Assembly: GCA_002411515.1 (NCBI GenBank)
Contig: DHTF01000056.1
Location: forward strand, 1 to 9,111
DNA from: Proteiniphilum sp. UBA5267
GTDB lineage: Bacteria; Bacteroidota; Bacteroidia; Bacteroidales; Dysgonomonadaceae
Length of the DNA stretch: 9,111 nt
Direction of reading: 5' to 3'
Both the position numbers and the translations under genes were made by a program. Of the stretch, positions 1 through 6,190 are shown one piece after another (the first letter of the stretch is position 1; each line of letters opens with the position of its first letter). Below the pieces are notes generated by a model. The model worked only from the letters and a program-made list of their open reading frames with translations, was not told the origin of the DNA and made no database searches.

Positions 1-1
1 G

Positions 2-1606
2 GATCGAACAAAAAAAAACCGGATCTTGCAAAACGGAGAACAGATCCGGAGCGATATATTCGCCAAGATCACCCATGAGTTTCGGACACCGCTCACCATC
101 ATACTGGGGTTGAGCAAGCAGTTGCGTGAACAAAAGGACCTCTCCGGGAACAACACACTCACCTACATCAACGCCATTGAGAGACAGGGACGCAATCTAT
201 CGGAACTGGTAAACCAACTGCTCGACATCACGAAACTGCAAATGACCGATGATCCCGTGGAATGGAAAACCGGCAACCTCGTTTCCTTTGTGGAGATGAT
301 TTACGAGAGCCACAGCATCTATGCGCGGGAACAGGGCATGGAACTGCAATTCTTCTGTGACCAAACGGAAATTGAGACCGACTTTGCTCCGAACCACCTG
401 AAAAAGATCCTTCAAAACCTGCTCTCCAATGCGATCAAATACAGTGAACCAGGTTCCAAAATCAATCTGGTACTTGCCCTCCACGAAAAAGATCCAAAGA
501 AGTTCTTGCTCAAAGTTATCGACCAGGGTAGAGGAATCAAAAAAGAGGATATTCCACACATATTCAATCTGTTTTACAAGTGCAGCGATAGCGACACGCA
601 AGTTAGCAGTGGCATTGGATTAGCACTCACCCGGCAATTGGTCGATATTCTGAACGGAACCATCGAAGTAAAGAGCGAGATGAGCAAGGGATCGGAGTTT
701 ACTGTCACCCTGCCCATTCATAGAAACGAAACAAAACTCTATCCCTATTGGACATCGGGTAAAAATAGCCAGACTCAGGCCACAAAACAGCAGCTGCCAG
801 ACACTGAAGAGTTGTTCTCCTATAAGCCACACGACAATGATCCGCGCAGCACTATTTTGTTGGCTGAAGACAACAAGGATGTGGCCATTTTTACCCGGTC
901 TATATTCACTACGGAGGGATACCACCTAATTTATTGCCACAACGGAGAAGAAGCGCTGAAGATGGCCAACGAACGTCTACCGGACATCGTAATCACCGAT
1001 GTGATCATGCCCAGGATGAACGGTTTGGAACTCTGCAAAGCCATCAAACAATCGCCGCTGCTTAGCCACATTCCGGTGGTCATTATCTCGGCAAAGAGCG
1101 AAATGAAAGACTATATAGAAGGCTTGCGATGCGGAGCAGATGCCTATATCCGGAAACCTTTTCAGGCAGAGGAGTTACAAGTGCGGGTGGAGAATTTGCT
1201 GAAACAACGCCATCTGCTAAAAGAAAAATATCACCGAGCAGTGGTTAAGGAAGAAAAAAGTGAACACAACGACAGCCTTGATGTCGGTTTCCTGCGGCAT
1301 GTCACGGACATCATCTACCGGGAAATGAAAAATCCCGATTTCTCCTCCACCCTATTGGCGCAGGAGCTGGCCATCAGTGTTTCGCAACTCAACAAGAAAC
1401 TGAACGCCGCCACCGGATATCCGGCCTCCACCTATATTCTACAGGTGAAACTGGCATATGCCAAAAAGATTCTCTCCTCACAAAACAAAACTATCGGGGA
1501 AGTTGCAGCGGATTGCGGTATCTATGATGTGAATTACTTCTCCCGCGTTTTCAAAAAACAGACAGGAGTCACACCTACCCAATACAAAAGGCTCCCCACC
1601 TCTTGA
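2..1606 (+). CDS. Hybrid two-component sensor/regulator (HTCS), C-terminal part
   Basis: This is the cytoplasmic half of a one-chain two-component system: autophosphorylation on His, transfer to an internal receiver, then DNA binding by an AraC-type domain. The reading frame is open to the window edge, so the gene starts further left; the TTG at 26 is not a real start. Numbering residues from that TTG: HisKA H-box THEFRTPLT with His17; N-box near 127-139 (NLLSNAIKYS); G1 box DQGRGI at 166-171; G2 box SGIGLAL at 195-201; receiver about 275-395 with acidic pair E281/D282, phosphoacceptor D325 (ITDVIMP), S355 and K377 (RKPF); AraC helix-turn-helix about 420-524 with YFSRVFKKQTGVTPTQY near the end. 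All catalytic residues are present. In Bacteroidales such proteins normally carry a periplasmic sensor domain and control glycan-use loci; the missing N-terminus hides the ligand class. No target genes can be assigned in this window. Confidence 0.95.
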   Translation, partial: DRTKKNRILQNGEQIRSDIFAKITHEFRTPLTIILGLSKQLREQKDLSGNNTLTYINAIERQGRNLSELVNQLLDITKLQMTDDPVEWKTGNLVSFVEMIYESHSIYAREQGMELQFFCDQTEIETDFAPNHLKKILQNLLSNAIKYSEPGSKINLVLALHEKDPKKFLLKVIDQGRGIKKEDIPHIFNLFYKCSDSDTQVSSGIGLALTRQLVDILNGTIEVKSEMSKGSEFTVTLPIHRNETKLYPYWTSGKNSQTQATKQQLPDTEELFSYKPHDNDPRSTILLAEDNKDVAIFTRSIFTTEGYHLIYCHNGEEALKMANERLPDIVITDVIMPRMNGLELCKAIKQSPLLSHIPVVIISAKSEMKDYIEGLRCGADAYIRKPFQAEELQVRVENLLKQRHLLKEKYHRAVVKEEKSEHNDSLDVGFLRHVTDIIYREMKNPDFSSTLLAQELAISVSQLNKKLNAATGYPASTYILQVKLAYAKKILSSQNKTIGEVAADCGIYDVNYFSRVFKKQTGVTPTQYKRLPTS

Positions 1607-1640
1607 AACAGGAGGGGAGTCAGCACAGAAAAGTTTTTCT
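1590..1640 (+). terminator. Hairpin over the HTCS stop codon, probable terminator
   Basis: GCTCCCCACC (1591-1600) pairs with GGAGGGGAGT (1611-1620) with one A-A mismatch and one G-U pair; G1590 and C1621 add a further pair. The 10-base loop contains the TGA stop of the regulator. A T-rich stretch (GTTTTTCTCTC) begins only about 11 bases after the stem, and AGAAAA/TTTTTCT there can form a second small stem, so this is not a textbook terminator. Its position at the gene end still makes termination the simplest reading. Confidence 0.5.
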
Positions 1641-2014
1641 CTCAAATTTGAGGAAACTGTGGACAGAGGCGAAAAAAGATCATTTTTACTTCAAAACCTT
1701 TCTGACAGACGTTTTCAGGCAATATTAAGTAAAGAAGCAATCAGGAAAGAGAAGAAAAAAAAAAAATTAAAAATTAATTTTCACAAATAAAATAATAGCA
1801 CTTTTTATTAACTACTAATCATACTATTATGGATTTTTTTGAGCAAATAATGCTAACGCCATCAAATGTTAAAGCGTATTTTATCCTACAATTAACAAAA
1901 TAAATCCTAACCTTAAACAGGACAAAAGCGTATGTTTGCGTTCGAAATAAAAGAACTGACGAAAGGACACCTCTAATTTTCTAAACGTACGGAGCGGGAT
2001 AAAAAGGAATTTTA
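1607..2014. other. A/T-rich intergenic region with A tract and palindromes
   Basis: No convincing gene is seen on either strand. The stretch holds a perfect 12-bp palindrome CTCAAATTTGAG (1641-1652), a run of 12 A (1755-1766), a second palindrome AAAATTAATTTT (1770-1781), and the direct repeat AAAGCGTAT at 1871-1879 and 1925-1933. The second copy of that repeat overlaps a promoter -7 match. A-tracts like these are expected to bend DNA. The region most likely carries the control signals for the HU-like gene downstream; this role is inferred from position and base composition only. Confidence 0.5.
1931..1938 (+). promoter_or_regulatory. Candidate Bacteroidetes promoter -7 element
   Basis: TATGTTTG matches the Bacteroidetes primary sigma factor -7 consensus TAnnTTTG at every fixed position. 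No clear TTTG/TTG -33 element is seen at the usual spacing. Transcription would start near 1943-1947 and leave a leader of about 240 bases before the HU-like gene. The match is short, so confidence is modest. Confidence 0.4.
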
Positions 2015-2125
2015 ATGAAAAACGATAAGCGGTCGGAGCCTCAACGACAAACGGTCACAGGGAATGCTCCAAGCGTAACAAAAAAGAAACAAAAGACAAA
2101 AGAGTGGTATCATTCAATCTTTTAG
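2015..2125 (+). CDS. Possible 36-residue micro-ORF in the leader of the HU-like gene
   Basis: An ATG at 2015 opens 36 codons ending at TAG 2123-2125. It is preceded by AAAAAGGA at about 2001-2008, a purine-rich stretch at plausible ribosome-binding distance. The peptide is hydrophilic and strongly basic (MKNDKRSEPQRQ at the start, a KKKQKTKEW segment, and a WYHSIF end). No signal peptide, membrane segment or known domain is visible. It lies between the promoter candidate and the HU-like gene in the same direction, so it could be a small protein or a leader ORF. An ORF of this size can also arise by chance in A-rich DNA. Confidence 0.25.
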   Translation: MKNDKRSEPQRQTVTGNAPSVTKKKQKTKEWYHSIF

Positions 2126-2188
2126 CACAATTAAAGACATATGTTCCCCGCCGGTGAAAATAGTGAACAAACAATTAAAAAATCCTAT

Positions 2189-2566
2189 ATGAAGTATAGA
2201 CTTGTACAAAAAGCGAACCCACTGGAGCCTGAAACAAAGAGGAAGTGGTATGCCAGCCCGGTGAAAGAAGGTACGATCAACAACTACCAACTGAGCAAGG
2301 GCATTGCCGGCAAATCGTCTCTGACGCGGGGGGCTGTGATGAATGTGATTGAAAACATGGTGGACGAGATACCCAGATATCTGATTGAAGGCTATAGCGT
2401 AAATTTAAACAACTTCGGTACATTGCGGCTTTCGCTGTCGAGTGAGGGCGTTAGCAGTCCCGCCGAGTTTACGGCCGATAACATCCGGAATATGCGGGTT
2501 GTATTTACGCCGTCACCCGAGTTTAAAAAAGCATTGCAGAATATGTCCTTCGAACTGGCGGAATAA
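2189..2566 (+). CDS. HU-related DNA-binding protein (Bacteroidetes HU-HIG / TIGR01201-like)
   Basis: A 125-residue relative of the HU/IHF nucleoid proteins. The start MKYRLVQKANPLEP is the family's typical N-terminus, so I take the ATG at 2189; an in-frame ATG at 2141 would add 16 residues (MFPAGENSEQ...) that look unlike the family, and the A-rich run ahead of 2189 suits Bacteroidetes initiation. Visible parts: an N-terminal strand pair ending WYASPV (20-25), a helical segment about 33-67 (LSKGIAGKSSLTRGAVMNVIENMVDEIPRYL), the turn GYSVNLNNFGTLRLSL (68-83) matching the HU 'V.L.gFGtF' region, and a C-terminal strand VVFTPSPEFKKAL (104-116) matching the end of HU-like folds. The long DNA-clamping arm of classical HU appears replaced by a short segment (about 84-100). 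Family members bind DNA, but specific targets are generally unknown. The next gene follows 20 bases later, so the two are likely co-transcribed. Confidence 0.85.
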   Translation: MKYRLVQKANPLEPETKRKWYASPVKEGTINNYQLSKGIAGKSSLTRGAVMNVIENMVDEIPRYLIEGYSVNLNNFGTLRLSLSSEGVSSPAEFTADNIRNMRVVFTPSPEFKKALQNMSFELAE

Positions 2567-2586
2567 TTTTCTGAAAGCAGCATAAC

Positions 2587-3222
2587 ATGGTCACCCTACA
2601 CAAACATTTCGCAAGAAAATCTTCTCAGAGCAGACAGATACTCATGCTTCATGCCCTGGGTTTTGTGACGGGTGATTCCACCATCCGGATAAGCTCACCT
2701 TTTGTATTTCATCCGGGTGTACAGATCACGGTCTCCGAACCGGGTGATGCCAAATGGGTTTACATGATGCTGCCCCTACCGAAAGGAAGCCTGATAGAAC
2801 GTATTCAAGTCGCGCATCACCGTTCAGGTATTGAAAGCAGGGTGACCCATATAAGGCTGGTAGAACAAAAGGAGCCTATGGCTGCGGAGGTGTTGTATGA
2901 TGACCCTATTGAAGAGGAGATTCCTTCTCATCATATAATCAGTTCAGCATGCCACGTGGTGGTAGAAAGAAGCGTTTTACTGAATGTATGCATGGAGTTC
3001 ACCAGTAGCGACGACATGATTGAATTTGGATCTGTAGAAGTACAATATATTCCCGATTACGAAAAAAAGATGACATCGGATGAGGGAGATAAAAAACGAA
3101 AGGAGGAAAAGCTGATTTACACGTCTAACAAGAAGCATTCCGAAAAAAACCGTCCGACTCTGGTCGATATGTTTTTTCAGAATAATAGAAGAAAAACAAT
3201 TTCTAACAATAGAACACCTTAG
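2587..3222 (+). CDS. Hypothetical protein, 211 residues, predicted beta-rich with basic tail
   Basis: I do not recognise this family. No signal peptide or membrane segment is visible, so it is probably cytoplasmic. Residues about 32-155 alternate short hydrophobic strands: WVYMMLPLPKGSLIERIQVAH (57-77), VTHIRLVEQ (86-94), CHVVVERSVLLNVCMEF (122-138), IEFGSVEVQYIP (145-156). The pattern 'lpLPkGs.I..I.V' followed by a closing 'i.fGSVeVqY' strand resembles beta-sandwich modules of many uncharacterised bacterial proteins; this is a loose pattern match only. After 157 the chain turns highly charged and Lys-rich (DKKRKEEK, KKHSEKN, NNRRK), probably flexible. The ATG at 2587 is the only sensible start, 20 bases behind the HU-like stop, and no terminator separates it from the surface lipoprotein gene starting 38 bases downstream. 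Its role is unknown; it may be functionally linked to either neighbour. Confidence 0.75.
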   Translation: MVTLHKHFARKSSQSRQILMLHALGFVTGDSTIRISSPFVFHPGVQITVSEPGDAKWVYMMLPLPKGSLIERIQVAHHRSGIESRVTHIRLVEQKEPMAAEVLYDDPIEEEIPSHHIISSACHVVVERSVLLNVCMEFTSSDDMIEFGSVEVQYIPDYEKKMTSDEGDKKRKEEKLIYTSNKKHSEKNRPTLVDMFFQNNRRKTISNNRTP

Positions 3223-3260
3223 TGAAATATTTTAATTATTATTTTTAAATTTTTTAGTGT

Positions 3261-6056
3261 ATGAAAAAAAAGTTATTTTTTAAGCTATTTATCTTTGCAG
3301 TAATTGGCGCGTTGCTGACCGTTACTTCTTGTAAAGATTATGATGACGACATCAGCGGTTTGCAAGGGCAAATTGACCAGCTTGCAACGAAGGCTGAATT
3401 AACATCGCAGTTGAGCACACTGCAAGCAGCCCTAACCAGTGCACAGTCTGCTGCCAGCAGTGCTGCAACGAAAGCCAACGAGGCGCTTACTGCTGCACAG
3501 GCAGCTATGGCTAAAGCCACAGCAGTGGGTGATGCAGCGCTGAAGGAAGCAGCTGTAAAAGCACTTGCAAAAGCCGAAGCCGATGCAGCCGCTGCGAAAG
3601 TAAAAACTGAAACGCTCGCTGAACTGGATACCAAGATTACAGCACTCAAAGCTGAAATCCAGGCTACCAATGATGCCCAGTTTGAAGCACTCAAGAAAGA
3701 ACTGAATGCTTCCTTGAAAGTAATTTCTGACAAAGTGGAAAAAGCGTTGGGCCTGCTCGCAGGAGCTGTTTTTGATGTTTCTGTAGTTTCATCACAAACC
3801 TGGAATAATGAACTTGGCTGGATCACTGCAGGTTTAGGTTTCAGTTCTGCGACTGAGAAAGACAACGTATTCAAATCGGGTATTGCCAATGCCATCACCT
3901 TTGTGAAAGGCAAACAAGTACAGACCGGTACATCTTTCGTGATCCGTGTTTCACCGACGAACGTTATTGTTACTCCCGATATGCTTTCATTCCAGAACAG
4001 TTTGGGTGAAGCTTACAACAATCTGAAGGTAACGAAGGTAGAACCGTACGAAGGATTACTTACCCGTTCAACAGCCAATGGTGGTGGATTGTGGGAAGTA
4101 TTCGTGGAGTTGGAAAACTACGACGCAGCTGCATTCAAAGCCGCTACCGAAAAAAGCGGTGATAAAATATTGTTTGCCGTTGCAGTTAATAACAACGATG
4201 CAGACGCACCCAGCAAAGTAATCAGCTCTTATGATATTGATTTATCATGGACTCCTTATGTATCTGCAAACCAACTCTTTTTCTTTGTTGCAGATCAACA
4301 CGTGAAGAACGTAAACAACCGTTTTGACAACACCAGTATCAGTCTTGGCAACCCCGGTTCGGGCACTGTATACGCAGAAGAGAAGTGGTCGGGTGCAGCA
4401 GCCGTTGCAAAAACCACCTCACCGGCTAACACAAATGCTGATGGTGCTGACAACCGTTCTGGTCTTGCTGCTTATCCTGCAGTTCAGGGACAACCCATCA
4501 AGATTTCTCTGACTCAGGCTTTGGCTGATGCAAAGGTTACTGCTCCTACCAATATCCGCGGTATGTATGTAACTTTAGACTATCAGGCCAATGCCATCGA
4601 TTCTGCTCCGTCGGAATGGAATGCATGGAACAGCTATAGCTACACCGGTCTGGGAACTGTAGTGGAAGGTACCAGTACTGAAATCATCATTAATAGCAAC
4701 CAGGCTATCAGTGATTACATTGGTTTCCGTGTATTTGCCGTAAACTTTGACGGTACGTTGGTTGATCCCGACGGAAAAGCATTCTATGTAAGCCTCGGCA
4801 AGGAAGCTACCAACTGGAACGCACTGAATACAGTAGTTAAAGCTACTGAAGCCGGACTTGCAAATGCCAATGCCACACTTTCGGCCAAGGTAAATGCTAC
4901 CCTGTCGAAATTGACCGGTGCTGTTTCCTTCGAATGGACTACAGATAAGGCTAACGACGTAGCCCAAACAACTCCTGCATTCGACGTATTCTTCACCAAC
5001 TCAAGTGATGCTGTTGTATTTGATACTAAAACAGGAGTAGGCGTAACAACTGATTTAAGCAAGGTTACCAAAGCTTATACCATTGCAAGAGTAAATGACT
5101 GGTTGGCTTACACAGACAATAAGGTTTACAACGGCAAGCTCACCATCAAGAATGGTACCGGACATGTACTGGCTACGCTGACTGTAACCTTCAAGAAGGA
5201 ACTTCCCGGTATACCGAGTGGATTCTCTGTGAAGACCAGCCAGATTGGTACAGACGGTATCTATCGCAGCTATCTGGAACCCAATGTATGGGCCGCACCG
5301 ACTGCTGTTTCCGGAACCATGCCATTGAATCAGGTATTCAACTTCGGAACAGGTACTCTTGCCAACTACGAAACCTCATTCGCTACATCTACAAATAATA
5401 AGAAAGATCCTGTTATTGTAACCGGAGCCGGAACCTTAAGCGTAGATAAGGCTTATGTGGACAATACCACACAGCATGCAACCAAGGTTGTTTACAACTA
5501 CGGTTTGATTTCAACTGAAACGAAGAATAGCAGTGGAACAGTAATTGACTACAAGGTAACAGTCGAGGAATTCCCGACTATCTATAGCAATATCTACAAT
5601 AGCACCTATTCCTGGAACTGGGCTACCAGAGCACAACTGAATACGTGGGCTGCTAAACCTGCCGGAGCAGATTATACTGCAATGACTGGTGGCAACTACA
5701 CGCTGGCTATGCCTTACAGCACTGAGATTACCTATGGTGATACAAAGACATTCGACCTTGGCTGGATCTACGGTGTAAGCACCCGCGACAGCAAGTACAA
5801 TGCCAACCTCGATGCTCCGTACCTCGCAAGCTTACAGGTTCAGAATGTGAAACTGATCAGTAACGCCAATCAGTTGGATGAGTACTTTGTAGTAACTCCT
5901 CCCTATACTGTGGGTAGTGTAACATTCACCTTGCAAGAAAAGTCCGGTTCTACCAACCCGACAGCTGATGTACCGTCAACGCTGGTAATTACAGCAAAAG
6001 ACATGTACGGAAACAACTTAGAGATCCGTCTGCCGATGACAGTGAAGAAACGCTAA
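3261..6056 (+). CDS. Large surface lipoprotein with coiled-coil stalk (S-layer-like candidate)
   Basis: A 931-residue secreted lipoprotein. The signal peptide (MKKKLFFKLFIFAVIGALL) ends in the lipobox region TVTSC, giving lipidated Cys24. The following KDYDDD resembles Bacteroidetes lipoprotein export signals (Lys/Ser plus acidic residues just after Cys) that send lipoproteins to the outer face of the outer membrane. Residues about 30-165 form an Ala-rich heptad-like coiled coil. From about 168 the chain is beta-rich, rich in Thr, Asn, Ala and Ser, and ends with VITAKDMYGNNLEIRLPMTV, typical of Ig-like surface modules. Cys24 is the only cysteine. No catalytic motif or carbohydrate-binding signature is recognised. 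Low-GC leader (3223-3260) and even, G/C-ending codon use for many residues suit an abundant protein. Similar CKDYDDD plus coiled-coil proteins occur as major surface proteins in Bacteroidales, so an S-layer-like or surface-coat role is plausible but unproven. An OmpA-family gene follows. Confidence 0.85.
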   Translation: MKKKLFFKLFIFAVIGALLTVTSCKDYDDDISGLQGQIDQLATKAELTSQLSTLQAALTSAQSAASSAATKANEALTAAQAAMAKATAVGDAALKEAAVKALAKAEADAAAAKVKTETLAELDTKITALKAEIQATNDAQFEALKKELNASLKVISDKVEKALGLLAGAVFDVSVVSSQTWNNELGWITAGLGFSSATEKDNVFKSGIANAITFVKGKQVQTGTSFVIRVSPTNVIVTPDMLSFQNSLGEAYNNLKVTKVEPYEGLLTRSTANGGGLWEVFVELENYDAAAFKAATEKSGDKILFAVAVNNNDADAPSKVISSYDIDLSWTPYVSANQLFFFVADQHVKNVNNRFDNTSISLGNPGSGTVYAEEKWSGAAAVAKTTSPANTNADGADNRSGLAAYPAVQGQPIKISLTQALADAKVTAPTNIRGMYVTLDYQANAIDSAPSEWNAWNSYSYTGLGTVVEGTSTEIIINSNQAISDYIGFRVFAVNFDGTLVDPDGKAFYVSLGKEATNWNALNTVVKATEAGLANANATLSAKVNATLSKLTGAVSFEWTTDKANDVAQTTPAFDVFFTNSSDAVVFDTKTGVGVTTDLSKVTKAYTIARVNDWLAYTDNKVYNGKLTIKNGTGHVLATLTVTFKKELPGIPSGFSVKTSQIGTDGIYRSYLEPNVWAAPTAVSGTMPLNQVFNFGTGTLANYETSFATSTNNKKDPVIVTGAGTLSVDKAYVDNTTQHATKVVYNYGLISTETKNSSGTVIDYKVTVEEFPTIYSNIYNSTYSWNWATRAQLNTWAAKPAGADYTAMTGGNYTLAMPYSTEITYGDTKTFDLGWIYGVSTRDSKYNANLDAPYLASLQVQNVKLISNANQLDEYFVVTPPYTVGSVTFTLQEKSGSTNPTADVPSTLVITAKDMYGNNLEIRLPMTVKKR

Positions 6057-6076
6057 GCGTTTATAGATAATCTTTT

Positions 6077-6118
6077 AAGTAGGAGGAAATACAAAGTAGT
6101 TTCCTCCTACTTTGTTTC
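6077..6118 (+). terminator. Perfect 13-bp hairpin between lipoprotein and OmpA genes
   Basis: AAGTAGGAGGAAA (6077-6089) pairs perfectly with TTTCCTCCTACTT (6100-6112) across a 10-base loop, followed by TGTTTCG. It lies 21 bases after the lipoprotein stop. The 3' T-run is interrupted by G, so termination may be partial; the structure could also stabilise the 3' end of an abundant lipoprotein mRNA. A second, mutually exclusive pairing exists: loop bases CAAAGTAG (6092-6099) with CTACTTTG (6107-6114). Confidence 0.7.
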
Positions 6119-6190
6119 GTAAATTACCCTGATGTCTGGTTTTCACAAAAAAACCGACCATATTAAACACCATACTTAAAACCAACAAAT

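Noticed and set aside
1829..1903. 24-codon ORF starting MDFFEQIM in the A/T-rich gap
   Set aside because: Very short, no ribosome-binding or compositional support; likely chance.
2141..2188. Longer HU-like protein starting at ATG 2141
   Set aside because: The extra 16 residues do not fit the family, whose members begin at the MKYRLVQKANP segment; the A-rich leader also favours 2189.
3168..3175. TATGTTTT as a promoter for the lipoprotein gene
   Set aside because: One mismatch to TAnnTTTG, no -33 element, and inside the coding sequence of the preceding gene; too weak to call.
3223..3260. Invertible promoter ahead of the surface lipoprotein, as known for phase-variable Bacteroidales surface genes
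   Set aside because: The gap is only 38 bases and shows no flanking inverted repeats or recombinase gene nearby.
3338..3913. Minus-strand ORF of 191 codons opposite the coiled-coil region
   Set aside because: It is the antisense shadow of Ala-rich codons of the lipoprotein gene; the product is low-complexity Ala/Ser sequence with no signal or domain.
4599..4607. Asp-Ser-Ala Bacteroidetes O-glycosylation motif in the lipoprotein
   Set aside because: A single match was noticed in 931 residues, which does not support a glycosylation claim.
6138..6155. GGTTTT/AAAACC hairpin ahead of the OmpA gene
   Set aside because: Only 6 bp and A/T-rich; no sign of a function beyond chance pairing.
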